From contig OY294048.1 in NCBI GenBank assembly GCA_958510825.1, positions 14,029,589-14,093,588 of the forward strand: 64,000 nt of DNA, written 5' to 3'. The first letter of the stretch is position 1; the number at the start of each line of letters is the position of its first letter. A program made the translations under genes and the position numbers. The stretch comes from Brachypterus glaber. Its lineage: Eukaryota; Arthropoda; Insecta; Coleoptera; Kateretidae. This document shows, one piece after another, positions 31,524-41,967 of the stretch. A model generated the notes under the pieces. It had not been told where the DNA came from. It saw nothing but the letters and a program-made list of their open reading frames with translations, and ran no database searches.

Positions 31524-31582
31524 TATTTTATTGCTAACGTTTCTCCCCTCTTTGGGGGCTTTATCAAAGCTAAAAGATAACA
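31524..31582 (-). ncRNA. Hammerhead-ribozyme-like motif, left arm
   Basis: Read on the minus strand: AGC, TTTGATAA, a CCCC/GGGG hairpin with CAAAGA loop, GAAAC, GTTAGC. The order matches C-U-G-A-N-G-A, stem II, G-A-A-A, short stem III and stem I of type I hammerheads. Stem I would be TTATCTTTTAGC with GCAATAAAATAA. The first core base and the invariant G are replaced (TTGATAA against CTGANGA), so activity is doubtful. Confidence 0.4.
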
Positions 31583-31805
31583 ACTATGGTTTGGACTTGG
31601 TTAATAATAATAATGATAATATATTACAAAATATTTTCTTGACTGTATTGAATCCCATTTTCAGGTAAAATATGTAAATTTCTTACCTGAAATTGTGTGA
31701 GCGTAGTCATATATATTATTAAAACCTTCTACAAACATAAAAACAATAAGTATTACATTAAAATATAAAAATTGGTGTGTTTGTAAAAGGTCCTTGTCCA
31801 TAATA

Positions 31806-32183
31806 TCGTCGGCTTACAAGTAAAGAGCACTAAGTCCAAAAACATGGATTTGAGATATTGACAAATTTAACTTTCACTGTTGTTTTTTAATTTTTGTAAT
31901 AATTGTTACAAAAATGCACGTTTCGCCAAACAAACACTCAGTCGCTTAGTGCAGAAACATTTGAAATAATCTACAAGTAAAACGCACTAAGTGACTTAAT
32001 GCCTATTGCCAGATAAAATTTTATTCAAAATCAAACTGGTGCGTTTTGTATAGTGGGTAACTCTCTTGGCAGTCCACCTAGAAGTTAGTTCGGTTTACCT
32101 GTACATAGATCATCAAAAATTAATTACAGTACCCTAAAAATCCCATTTTTGCAAAAAAGTGCCTTTTACTTGTAAGCCGACGA
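31806..32183. mobile_element. 378-bp TA-flanked MITE inside the Penelope-like pair
   Basis: TCGTCGGCTTACAAGTAAA at the left and its exact inverse at the right are each bordered by TA. It sits between the two ribozyme-bearing arms. Inner motifs GCACTAAGTC and GCACTAAGTGACTTAATGCC suggest a further degenerate repeat. The terminal TCGTCG is shared with the MITE at 13163-13407. Confidence 0.75.
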
Positions 32184-32327
32184 TATGTTCAATTTAATAA
32201 TATATATGACTACGCTCACACAATTTCAGGTAAGAAATTTACATATTTTACCCGAAAATGGGATTCAATACAGTCAAGAAAATATTTTGCTATATATTAT
32301 CATTATTATTATTATTAACAATAGTTG

Positions 32328-32386
32328 TTATCTTTTAGCTTTGATAAAGCCCCCAAAGAGGGGAGAAACGTTAGCGATAAAATAAA
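32328..32386 (+). ncRNA. Hammerhead-ribozyme-like motif, right arm
   Basis: Same block as the left arm, here on the plus strand: TTATCTTTTAGC, TTTGATAA, CCCC-loop-GGGG, GAAACGTTA, GCGATAAAATAA. The two outer strands can pair at 9 of 12 positions. The difference between arms lies in the 3' stem I strand (GCGATAAAA against GCAATAAAA). Motif-based call only. Confidence 0.4.
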
Positions 32387-32493
32387 GTGACGCATTAAAA
32401 CCTGCCAAAAAATCCGAGTTTTATTACAAACCAGAAAATTACATTCGAAGTTTTGCAACCTACATGGTATTTACCTAATAATGCAATTTTAAT

Positions 32494-32647
32494 AATACAT
32501 ATCATTCTAAATTAATTAATTAAATAATTTAAAAAATCTAGAATTTAATTATATGTCTATGATGATATTTTATGATAAAATTATTATCGTTTTTTCTTAC
32601 AAAAATTATCTTATTTTAAAAAAGTATATCTGTAACTTATTTTTTAG
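32494..32647 (+). other. Presumed intron end upstream of the exon
   Basis: AT-rich sequence ends CTGTAACTTATTTTTTAG, a good 3' splice site. The ATG at 32553 lies in this intron-like stretch and is probably not a translation start. Confidence 0.45.
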
Positions 32648-32912
32648 ATCCATTAGGAAAAGATCAGGCCACAATCGCTTTTACCAAGGAGCGAATTTTA
32701 AGCAAGCGAGTGTTTTTGATTTAGAAAATCGGGATGTTTTGAAACGCCGTAACACATTGTCCGATTTTTCTCGGTGCATATTCAAACCACCATCAATATT
32801 GAAGTCCTGTTCAGAACAACGGCCTACTTGTTTTCCCTATGTCCCTGTTATTGCCAACCGCGCCATACATTCCCGACAAACATACCTACTTTACATTAAC
32901 ACAATACACTAA
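32648..32912 (+). CDS. Terminal coding exon of an unrecognised protein
   Basis: After the TTTTTTAG acceptor the sequence becomes clearly less AT-rich and stays open for 87 codons to TAA at 32912. The exon starts in phase, with one base completing a split codon. The product is SIRKRSGHNRFYQG at the start, then basic and Ser/Thr-rich (VFDLENRDVLKRRNTLSDFS), then Pro/Cys-containing (KPPSILKSCSEQRPTCF), ending in a short aromatic stretch (YLLYINTIH). No domain or family is recognised. The hydrophilic, basic character would fit a cytoplasmic tail, but that is a guess. Upstream exons must lie left of this window's repeats. A possible poly-A signal is at 33331, beyond the gap. This is the best candidate for host coding sequence in the window. 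Confidence 0.6.
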
Positions 32913-33075
32913 TATTATTTATTAACCAAAGCATTATTTCTAACTACAGCCTGAAGGCTTAAATACATATACAATACCGGTCACTCGATTGTATACACTA
33001 AACTAAAAGTCTATATAATATCAGTAACAATTATATTAATTTTAAGTTGGTGAATGTTTTAATAGTTATTTATGG

Positions 33076-33275
33076 NNNNNNNNNNNNNNNNNNNNNNNNN
33101 NNNNNNNNNNNNNNNNNNNNNNNNNNNNNNNNNNNNNNNNNNNNNNNNNNNNNNNNNNNNNNNNNNNNNNNNNNNNNNNNNNNNNNNNNNNNNNNNNNNN
33201 NNNNNNNNNNNNNNNNNNNNNNNNNNNNNNNNNNNNNNNNNNNNNNNNNNNNNNNNNNNNNNNNNNNNNNNNNNN
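33076..33275. other. Assembly gap, 200 N
   Basis: Exactly 200 N, so the true length is probably unknown. Frames reported across it are artefacts. Confidence 0.98.
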
Positions 33276-33613
33276 TTCCATTCTTTTTATCAATAATATA
33301 CTAAGTAGCACCACTATGCTAAGTATTTAAAATAAACTCTTCTAAACTATATATTCAAATAAATAATTTACATAAATATAATATGTAAACCATTTGTGTG
33401 GTCCTGGTAATATATTTTAATTATGTTTGAAATCGTAATATTTTATTATAATAAATTAACACTATTTTTTAAAAATTTCACACTGAATAATAAAAACATA
33501 CTGCTGACAATATAATAATACTTTTTTCTATAGTTATTAAAAAATATATATAAAAAAAACTAAACAAAATATAAAAAAAAAACTAAAAAAAAAAATATAA
33601 AAAAAATTGGTTT
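33276..33613 (+). other. Post-gap AT-rich stretch with AATAAA
   Basis: AATAAA at 33331-33336 is a possible poly-A signal for the exon at 32648-32912, if the gap holds only 3' UTR. The rest is A-rich low complexity (33535-33605). Confidence 0.3.
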
Positions 33614-34444
33614 CGGTGAACTTACCGGACACAAAAAATAACGCCAATCTTGTACTAATTTTTCACTGTAATGCTAAAACTAACAATTATAAATAATTCT
33701 GAATGCGGAAAATGTTGTTTTTTATCTAGAACAAATTTATATTTAAAAATAACTGTTTATTTTACAAAGAATGATAACAGATTACATGTTTCTAACTTCG
33801 TGTATGTTTGTAAAAAAATGTAGCGTTGTCAGATGTAAGTATTAGATATTAGCGGTGTGGGTATTACGGCCGAAGATCATACGGTCGAAAGCGAGGTTTG
33901 TAGTAGCAGCACTGATTTCAGTGGCTCTCTTACTATTCTCTGAAAATTAATAAATATAATAAAATAATTGTTGAAATTTTTATAATAAAATAAAATACTC
34001 ACCAATTTCTGGTTAGTGTTTTTTTTTAATGGGTGTGTTGGTTAACGTTAACAATGGTTTGGTTTGGTAGTTTGCTGGTTTGGTGTTTTTTTTTTAATGG
34101 GAGGCTTTGGTTTACGTTTGTGTTTTTTTTATAATAAAATTATAGTTTTTGATTGCTTTTTGTACATTTTTAATATTAACCTCAGAAAAAAACGTTTTCA
34201 ATATATGCACAATCTGACAACGCTGTTTATTTATCATCTTAGCAGGGTCCTAAATTGAAGTAGAGAAGCAGAAGAAGAAGAGAAATGTACTTAAAAATGC
34301 ACAAAATTCGGATTTTTTTAAATTAATTTCTCGCTAATTTGTGAGTAATCCGCAATTTTTTTTTGCAAAAATACTGTTTATGGTAAGTACTTATTTTTGG
34401 TTTAAAAAAAAAATTGAGAATTCGTGTGTCCGGTAAGTTCACCG
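33614..34444 (-). mobile_element. TIR element with CGGTGAACTTACCGGACAC ends
   Basis: CGGTGAACTTACCGGACACA at 33614 pairs with the inverse at 34425-34444. A second inverted pair, AGCGTTGTCAGAT (33823) and ATCTGACAACGCT (34211), lies further in. The interior has a short duplication with TTTTTAATGGG (34026 and 34092) and a terminal exon on the minus strand. It is non-autonomous. No target duplication was resolved. Confidence 0.6.
33842..33939 (-). pseudogene. Short terminal exon inside the TIR element
   Basis: On the minus strand, TTAATTTTCAG precedes AGAATAGTAAGAGAGCC. In one phase, 31 codons run NSKRATEISAATTNLAFDRM and then IFGRNTHTANI to TAA. AATAAA follows on the same strand near 33760. 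Composition is coding-like and less AT-rich than the flanks. No homologue is recognised. It is most simply the last exon of the parent element's transposase gene, kept after internal deletion. Confidence 0.4.
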
Positions 34445-34859
34445 GCCCCAAAAAATTAATATTTTACAACAATAATTTTTGTTACTTAAGCAATACTGCC
34501 CGACTACGCTAGAAAGCAGTAACTCCATTTGTTGCCTAGCGACGTTTTGACGTCAACTCTGATGTACTATTATGAAAACGCTGCTTGGTAGAATATTAAG
34601 CAAGCTATCGTAAATAGTAATAGTTTATCTCACATTTGACCCTCTGCCACACCCAAAAAAGAATCCCATTTGGGGATTTCAAAAAGTCTTAAAATTTTAC
34701 CGATTACTTATTCAACAGGCATCAGCTGTTTTACAAGTCAAAAATGAAACAGAAAAAATACAAATAAATTCACTCTACTGTCTGATTTTTTCCAGTTGTG
34801 ATCAAAAAAGAATGTAAGGAATTCAAACACGCCTATGGAACATGACAACTCTAACTCTA
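34445..34859. other. Spacer
   Basis: Nothing recognised apart from CCATTTGTTGCCTAGCGACG near 34527, which has no mirrored partner. Confidence 0.35.
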
Positions 34860-35095
34860 TCCCCGCAGGGGTGAGGGGGTAAATATATTTAAATATTTTC
34901 GTCAAAATTGATATATAGGGGTTTTTGGGGTCGACGAAAATGAATCTGATAATTTTTTTATTTTATTTTCACCCCCTGAGGGTTGGGGGTAGTTTTCGTA
35001 AAAACTGGTATATTGGGGTTTTTGAGGTTGCTGAAAGTGAATCTGATAATAAAAATCCACCCCCTGAGGGGGGGGGACAATTACAATGTGATTTT
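34860..35095 (+). repeat. Tandem repeat with CACCCCCTGAGGG core, locus 2
   Basis: Two to three units of about 100-110 bp: ATATAGGGGTTTTTGGGGTCG, GAAAATGAATCTGATAAT and TTTTCACCCCCTGAGGG. Same family as 10450-10650. The two plus frames 34925-35264 derive from it. Confidence 0.75.
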
Positions 35096-35671
35096 TTTGG
35101 TTCCTTTAATATATGATATATCATATATTTTTTTTCTAACTAACCTTATACTATACGTATTTTCTAGCATCGATCCCGAAAATATCAAGATCCCGAAAAT
35201 CCCAGTATCCCGGGATCGTAAATTTTTAATATCGGAATTGAAATTTTTGTCACGCACACCCTAATGGTCGTCTAAAAAATAATTTTAATAGGTAAAATAA
35301 TTGATAATTTTCCCTGGGAAAAAGTAAAATAATGGATTCGGACACCCATATTATACATTTTGATTAATGGGAAAATAAATTTTCCGGTCATTCAAGGCGA
35401 TAGAACATGTATATTATTTATTGATTAGCTATAGAAATTATTATTTAATAATTACATACTTTCCTTATAAAAGGTCGCTGATAATAAATTTATGATTTAT
35501 ATGAAATTTATTGAGTTTATTATTATTTGAATCGCTTGCTTTTATTACGATATAGTTAAAAAGAAGACAAAAATAAATACAATATATGTATCTTACAATT
35601 AAACACCCAATAACACTAGTTTACGTACCGTTTGTGAGTAAATGGACTTTAGTTTTAAAAACAGGTAAATA
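35096..35671. other. AT-rich spacer
   Basis: A short block with repeated TCCCGAAAAT/ATCCCGGGAT words lies at 35170-35215. No gene was recognised. Confidence 0.4.
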
Positions 35672-35675
35672 TTAA

Positions 35676-36198
35676 CCACTTTACACGGAGCAATTTGTGC
35701 GCAAGTTTGATGCTATGCAAGTTTGCTGCCAGATATAGCATGAGGACAATTGGACATTGATTTGCCTTTTCACTGAGCAAGGTGTACGCAAGTTTGGTGC
35801 TATATATTGCAAGGTAAACAGTGCTGCCATCTAAACAATTTTGACGTGTCTCTGCGTTTGTTGACAAAAACATAACCTAGCATTTGGTTTTTTAAGGAAG
35901 TTTTTTAGTTAGACAAACCGACCTATTATTAATAATAATTATTAATAACATGTGCTACTATATTGCTATATATATTAGTAAAATGAAATCGATTTGGTAA
36001 CTTTTTTCTAGATTGGTACCACGAAAATAACCAAAAAACTTGCGTGAAAATCGCCGAAAAATAGAACATGTTCTAAATAATTTGATGGCACGAAAATGGC
36101 CTCAAACTTGTCTAAAGGCATGCGCAGTGACTGAATCATTCTTGCAACAAACTTGCATAGCATCAAACTTGCGCACAAATTGCTCCGTTTAAGTGGCT
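35676..36198. mobile_element. 523-bp TTAA-flanked element with about 55-bp TIRs
   Basis: The left arm CCACTTTACACGGAGCAATT continues GTGCGCAAGTTTGATGCTAT and GCAAGTTTG. The right arm mirrors it over about 55 bp with few mismatches. TTAA stands at 35672-35675 and 36199-36202, with two extra bases (CT) at the right end. A diverged repeat of the arm motif (GTGTACGCAAGTTTGGTGCTA) occurs inside. Non-coding; the minus frame at 35655-35873 is a shadow of the arm. Confidence 0.7.
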
Positions 36199-36202
36199 TT
36201 AA

Positions 36203-36629
36203 GACGTTTAAAAAAATAACACATAATAATCACTATTTTTATATTTTTTTAATCTGAATCAAATTCAAATTTTTTTCAAAAAAATCACCACTAACCGTTT
36301 TTTAACTCATTTTTTTGTATTCGGCATGAAAAAAAGTATTTTGTCATGTCATATAAGTATTTAAAAAAAAAAAAACAAAAAAAGCTCATAATTAACCATT
36401 TTTTAAACATGAAGGTGATTATAAGCTTTTTAATTATTTTATAATAAACCACTTCACTATAAGAAGTTCAGACGTTTAGAACCATGAATGAATTTTCAAA
36501 CTTGATACATTTTTTAAACTGTATGGTGAAATATTTTAAAAACGTTTGAATTTTCTTGACGGATTCGGATTCACCATCCCAAAATTTCTAAGAAAATATT
36601 AAAAGCACCTGGAATCCATAGTAATATTA
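36203..36629. other. AT-rich spacer
   Basis: Homopolymer-rich sequence. Nothing recognised. Confidence 0.35.
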
Positions 36630-36981
36630 TAATTTTAAAAGTAACTCTCTCTGTCTAAACCGCTGAACAGATTTTGATAAAATTTGGTAAGGAAATAGAT
36701 TGCATCCTGAGGAAGGACATAGGCCACCTTTTATCTAAAAAAAAACTGATTTTGTAATTCAAATTTAAATTTAAATCTTTGTATCCATGTCACATTTTTT
36801 GCCCGAACGGTAGAGGGAGAGGTAAAGGGAAAGGAAGAGAGAGCAATAAAGAGGGGGGGGGAGAGGAAAGGATATGTAAAATATATAAACAATGTATTTT
36901 ATATTGCAGACTGCAATTTGCAGTTATATTTTTTGCATTTGTTCAACTTTTCACGCAGACGAAGTCGCGGGTAACAGCTAG
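36630..36981 (+). mobile_element. Helitron-like non-autonomous element, tentative
   Basis: It starts with CTCTCTGTCTAAACCGCTGA and AGATTTTGATAAAATTTGG, continues GAGGAAGGACATAGG and ends GACGAAGTCGCGGGTAACAGCTAG followed by T. This head and tail are familiar from dispersed insect repeats, and the terminal CTAG plus T with a GC-rich stem just before it fits a Helitron 3' end. A purine-rich G-tract lies at 36806-36872. The 70-codon frame 36779-36991 crosses the tract and is not a gene. Confidence 0.4.
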
Positions 36982-36984
36982 TAA

Positions 36985-37606
36985 ACAATAAACGTTAAAA
37001 TTTGTAAACTAGTGTAATTTTACCAATTTTTTATTTAATATTATCACTTGTTATATTATGTTTTCTTATTTTGTAAAGCTTCATATATCAAACATCATAA
37101 ATTAATGCGTTAAGAAATAATAAAAATAAAAACTAATCATAAAGTTATTGTGCCCAACTCTGCTACGTGTTTATTTAAGATCACTTAAGGAGATTCAAAA
37201 ATCAGTTTTAAATTGTAGGCCTGTGTAATAGTTTACTTTCAATAAAAGCAGTCTAAAAATATATATGATAAGATTTTTTCTAGGTTATGGCAACCGTTAT
37301 AATCTAAACACAATACCATAAAATATGGTGTATTTATTGTGGTACAATAGTATTGTCCACTCACAATTAAACAATAGTTTTGAACTCCTTAAAAGCGAAT
37401 CGGTCCGATAAAGAATCAACAATGTATAAATAAATCATTGTCTCGACCGGTGTTCTAACCCGCGTCCGTTTAGAACATTTTTTGCATTCCAAATTATGTC
37501 CACAACTTATTATTCAAATGACACGGTTCTACAAATATACTGTTAGCGGGTCCGGATTAAGTAAGTCTGCCGCCATAGGCAACATATTACTTGCCGCCCT
37601 CCAAAA

Positions 37607-37608
<2 letters not shown>
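36985..37608. other. AT-rich spacer
   Basis: Nothing supportable was recognised. Confidence 0.35.

Positions 37609-37660
<52 letters not shown>
37609..37660. repeat. (TA)n microsatellite
   Basis: About 26 TA units. The frames through it on both strands are artefacts. Confidence 0.95.
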
Positions 37661-37662
<2 letters not shown>

Positions 37663-39349
37663 TTGCAACAAGATACATGGACTCACTTGTCGAAATGACA
37701 GTTCAAGGTCATATTTTGCCAAGCTCAAAGAATTATATTTTAGGAAGTATATCGGAAAAAACGCAATATACCATCCAATTTGAAGATTATACTTTGGAAT
37801 GAAAATTATTACATATCTTCACGGGTCGTTTTTAAATAATGATTATATTGAATGTAATTTTGCAGACTAGTGTTTATATTCGAACAATTTATTATAATAA
37901 TTCAATCGTTACAACCCGATAGTAGTAATATGGAATATATTATGCAGAAAATATGAAAATTTTACATATCCACACTCCCTATCTTTATGTAGTGGTAAGT
38001 AATATTATGTAAAATAGATTGTCGTACAAATAAAAATATGCTGTCCTGCAGGCGACGCTTAATTAACCATTTTCCAGTGTAAAAATTTATAAATTATGCC
38101 TTTATTAAAAGATTATATTAAAAAGGTGGCTATATCCAACTTTTCTCCATTTTTCTTACTATTTCTGTATTACACGCAGAAAACTTAAACTCTAAAAATA
38201 CCAAAAATTGGGTAACGTAATTTTAGAACAGCCCTAATTGTTCGGTACTATTTAACAACATAAAAACGTTTAAAAAAAAGTATTTAAAAGTCGAATAGTA
38301 ATTTTTTTACAGCCTTAAATAGGTTTAAAAGACTTTTAATTACCCCCTGCGATTCTATCTCTCAGATCACGCCTAATTTTTTTTAAGTGACAGGCTATTA
38401 AAGAAAACTAAATTCTAAATTCAACGAAAACAAAAGAAATGTGTAATACGAAAAATTAAAGTATTTTTAAAAATTAAATAAAATTTAATTAAAAGAACTT
38501 TTTACTACCACATTAAAACCCACCCTCTATGATTTTTCCCCTCTCCTCCCTTAGGACCACCCTCAATCATCAGAGAAATGCAACAAAAAATTTATTTTAG
38601 CGGTTTAAAGTGATCTTCATATACAGTACATTGTACATTGTTTTACTCTCCGTTACTTTTTCAAGTCGAATTTGTTGGATTGACGGTCAAAATTTCAAAA
38701 TTTATTTATTTAAAGTGTGACTTATATTTACGTCTTATAAAAACAATTAATTTTTAAACTTTTCCGTTGAAAAGAAGCTAAATTTAAGCTATTTAATAAT
38801 AACAATTTGAACATCTCCAATATTGGGATTAATCTAATTAGGCTTTGCTCTTTTTTAATTGTAATTGATATAAATCACAATATCAATCCATTTATTTGTG
38901 ACTGTCATGATGGAATGGAATGGAATGTAAAAATATGAAAAAAAAAGCTCCTTTTGAATTAAAATTTATACATTACCTCTGCTTTATATTGATTATATTC
39001 GGATTCAGATACATACAGATAGATAGGTAAATACAAAAAATATGAAAAAAATATACTAGCTAGGGAATTATATTTGTAGGGTGGGTAAAAAATTAATGTA
39101 AATTACATTACATTACATTGTAATGTATTAAAAGTAAACAGGAATAGTATATTATAGGTCGACTCGGAAAATATTACTATTTCGAGACCATTTATTAGGT
39201 TATAATCAAGGTTATAATGATGATAGCAGTTCAGCCATCTTGTTTATTAGTGTACGTAAAATAGAAAACTCTTATTATCTATGTAATTCTTATTTTACTT
39301 TAATACAATTTTTAGAATGTTGAATTGATTTCTTATTAAAAAATGTTTT
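37661..39349. other. AT-rich spacer
   Basis: Only small features: a fragment of the TATACC...CATATCTTCACGG repeat (37767-37826), TGGAATGGAATGGAATG at 38910-38926 and (ACATT)n at 39100-39122. No gene was recognised. Confidence 0.4.
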
Positions 39350-39795
39350 AAAATGGCCCTAAGGGCACCTTGAAGTAAAGTTATCTATTTGGTAGAGAAC
39401 CTCGGTCGCATAACAACCACCAATGGCAAAGCAGTATGTGGCATTTATCCTGCCGGTAACGTTAACAGATACTTTACTTTTAGTTTAATATAATGACCAG
39501 GCCTCGGGCAAAAGAGCTGTTCTTTCGTTTATGAGCGTAGCATAAATTCAACACTGATTAGAAGTGACCACAAGACGCCTGTCGGCAGGCTTTCCCCTCT
39601 ACCACAACGCAACGCCAGTGTATCGATGATAAAAGCTAAAAAGGATGACAAAAGATGACTAATAGCTCGCATTTTCCCGGGCTGATAATGACCCTAAAAG
39701 AAATAAAAACTCAACAATATTCCAATCATTGAATATCGAACTGTCACTTGGCGCCATCTAGCGACCAGTCAAGTGCGTAGCCCGGGGGGTAATAG
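39350..39795. other. GC-richer block of unknown nature
   Basis: It stands out against its surroundings by GC content (for example GACGCCTGTCGGCAGGC with a small hairpin, and TGGCGCCATCTAGCGACC). All frames are broken by stops and no splice-flanked exon is convincing. It may be an untranslated part of an old retroelement, given the LINE tail that starts 280 bp away. Confidence 0.3.
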
Positions 39796-40076
39796 GGTTA
39801 ATTACCCCCCACCGAGGTCCAGAAAAAAAATCTCCAGAAAACTTTTTTAATATTTCAAGCTAGTTTTGAGGTTCAGATTTCTAAAAAGGAGTCCTCGCGT
39901 CAGCCCAAATCTTCAACCAAAAACAAATTGTATGAGAAAATTGTAAAGTTGTTTAATAATTATATATTAAATAATAATAATGCATTTATTACAGTAAAAA
40001 AAACATATAAAAATAAAATATACATTTGTACATGTGAAAAGTATGAGAAAAAGAAACATAAGGTAGAAGTATCAAA

Positions 40077-40449
40077 TTATCTGAAGCAGAAGCGGCGCCA
40101 GTTAACGATAACTGGAGAACTCCAAAAAATATCAGATTGAACTAGAGACCTGAGAAGGCTGTTGGCGTTGGACGTCAGACGGCCAACATAGCTGGCAATT
40201 GTTTTACGGCGTAACGCATCCAGAGTATCTTCGCGAGCCTGTGTAAACATTTCATATGCACTGTTGTACCTAGGAAGTCTATGCATTATTCGAAAAGCGT
40301 CGTTATAATACACGCGCAAGGCACGCGACGACGCCATTGTATAATTACACCAAAGTTCGCCCGAGTACATGTTACAACAGTAAGTCATAAACATATTCGT
40401 CTGCGGAACATAATTACCAATAATGTAGTTACGGACAACTCGCCCAGGT
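40077..40449 (-). pseudogene. LINE ORF2 C-terminal fragment (L2-like type)
   Basis: Open on the minus strand from about 40449 to 40077 with no start of its own. It contains CCNMYSGELWCNYT, ALRVYYNDAFRIMHRLPRYN, SAYEMF and SLVQSD. The pattern F-C/Y-x(3)-M-Y-x(3)-L-W, then L-R-V-x-Y-N-D-A-F-R-I, then L-P-R, then S-A-x-x-M is the typical ORF2 tail of L2-like LINEs. The reverse transcriptase domain is missing (5' truncation). AT-rich 3' UTR continues leftward to about 39930 with ATT-rich sequence. Confidence 0.7.
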
Positions 40450-40499
40450 CAATCATGAATAAAATATTAAAACTTTAAAATATACAATATATGTATATT

Positions 40500-41759
40500 A
40501 CGCTAATTTAAAAAAATTGCGAAGGCGCGAACTCCATCCAAATTATTACAATACCTCTCTGTCGGTGTATTACATACGGGAATAAAATATTAAAAAAAGT
40601 TTAAATTTTTTTAGCCATCCTAATCTAAAGGTTTTGTTTTATTTCTCGTATATGAAATTAGTTTTGCATGCGTAGTATACATAGTATAAATTTGAAAAAA
40701 AATCATGTAAATAAAAATGTAGTTTTTAATATTTTTAATTGCAAAAAGAGAAAATAAAAAATATGTTGAAGCAATACGAAAATAAACAAATGCATTATAA
40801 ATTTGGATTCAAACAATAATCAAATTTAATAGTTGGATGAATAAAATTTATCCCCTTCTTCTACTGCAATTTTGGCTCTACCGTCACTTCACTTCAAAGT
40901 CTGAGCACATTTACACCAAATAGTTCTCAAAAAAAAAAATAAAATTAAAAAAAAAAGAAAATTAAAAAAAGAAAATAAAAAAAAAACAAAAAAAACAAAA
41001 AAAAAGATCTTGAAAAACGAAAAAATGTTGAAAAAAAAACTTTGAAAATAATAGTTTTTTCATTTAAAAAAAGTTTAACCCCCTATAACTTTTTTGTTTT
41101 TGAGGGGGATTACTTTCAAATACGATAGGGATCTTATCCCCATATAACTTAATTTTTCCTGAAAATTTCAAGTCGATCGTATTATTAGTTTTTGAGTTAT
41201 CGTGTTAACAAAAATATTGACATCGGACGGACAGCATTTTCAAAAAATAAATTTTTGGCCATTTTCGGAAATTTAAAACTACCGTATAATACTGCTCCAG
41301 CGCATAGTGAATAGTAAGAAAATAATCAACATTTTCGCGAGAAAATAATTGCATTTAGTTTATTTATATTTTGAGTATTTTTTTTTGTCCTGACACCCCC
41401 ACACTCTGCATCGCGCCGGCTTTGTTTATTAGATAAATTGATTTAGATTGTCGACGAAAAAGCGTCGGCATAAAACGACCGTTGCAGAGAAAATTATCAT
41501 TATAATTAAAATTATGTTCGAAATGTTAACTGCGAAAAAAACAAGATCGTGCAGACGCATTTTAATAACTTATCGATTATTTACCATATAAATTACTTTA
41601 AGGTAATTGTAATTAAAAAGAAGATAAAAATCTTAGTTAATGGTCCTGTAAATGATATTTTTGTCAACCTCGTTGGTACTTTAATTTAATCGAACTCATA
41701 AAACATTCGTGTATTTATAACAGTCACATTCACACGGTGAAATAATTACTAAAAACAAG
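40500..41759. repeat. AT-rich region with dispersed repeat remnants
   Basis: 40920-41280 has the CCCCCTATAACTTTTTTG, TTTGAGGGGGATTAC, TTGAGTTATCGTG and GACATCGGACGGACAG words of the dispersed family. 41282-41335 resembles its GCGCATRGTGAATAG end. No gene. Confidence 0.45.
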
Positions 41760-41761
41760 TA

Positions 41762-41913
41762 CCGTCAACTACGGTAACTTCGGACGGTGTGGGTGATTTC
41801 GGACACTTTTTCGCAAAACTCTTTGAACCAAAGCACGTGTGCAAAAGTTAAGGGAGTTTTTCGAAAAAGTGCCCGAAGTCACCCACACCGTCCCAAGTTA
41901 CCCCAGTTAACGG
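41762..41913. mobile_element. 152-bp TA-flanked palindromic MITE
   Basis: CCGTCAACTACGGTAACTTC at the left mirrors the right end over about 55 bp. The palindrome includes GGACGGTGTGGGTGA and CACTTTTTCG. TA flanks both sides, consistent with a mariner-type mobiliser. Confidence 0.8.
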
Positions 41914-41967
41914 TACGATCAAGTGGCTTAAAAGTTTATTTATCCGCAATCAGATGTTTTGCTTAAC

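Larger units (their letters stand above)
31455..32493. mobile_element. Penelope-like inverted pair with hammerhead-like motifs
   Basis: About 250-bp arms (31468-31727 and 32190-32446) are close inverted copies apart from a 13-14-bp indel. Both contain AAACTCGGATTTTTT, the hammerhead-like block and GAATCCCATTTTC. The 15-bp flanks TAATGCAATATTAAT (31455-31469) and TAATGCAATTTTAAT (32479-32493) look like a target duplication. Inverted terminal repeats carrying minimal hammerhead ribozymes are known for Penelope-like elements. No reverse transcriptase or GIY-YIG sequence is present, so it is a non-autonomous remnant. A retrozyme is the main alternative. Confidence 0.5.

Noticed and set aside
33047..33314. 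Frames across the N run
   Set aside because: Translated gap characters.
36779..36991. 70-codon frame with Gly/Arg/Lys-rich start
   Set aside because: It crosses a purine-rich tract inside a Helitron-like repeat; the basic segment is the tract itself.
37482..37802. 106-codon plus frame
   Set aside because: Built around the (TA)n tract at 37609-37660; no domain and no splice or start context.
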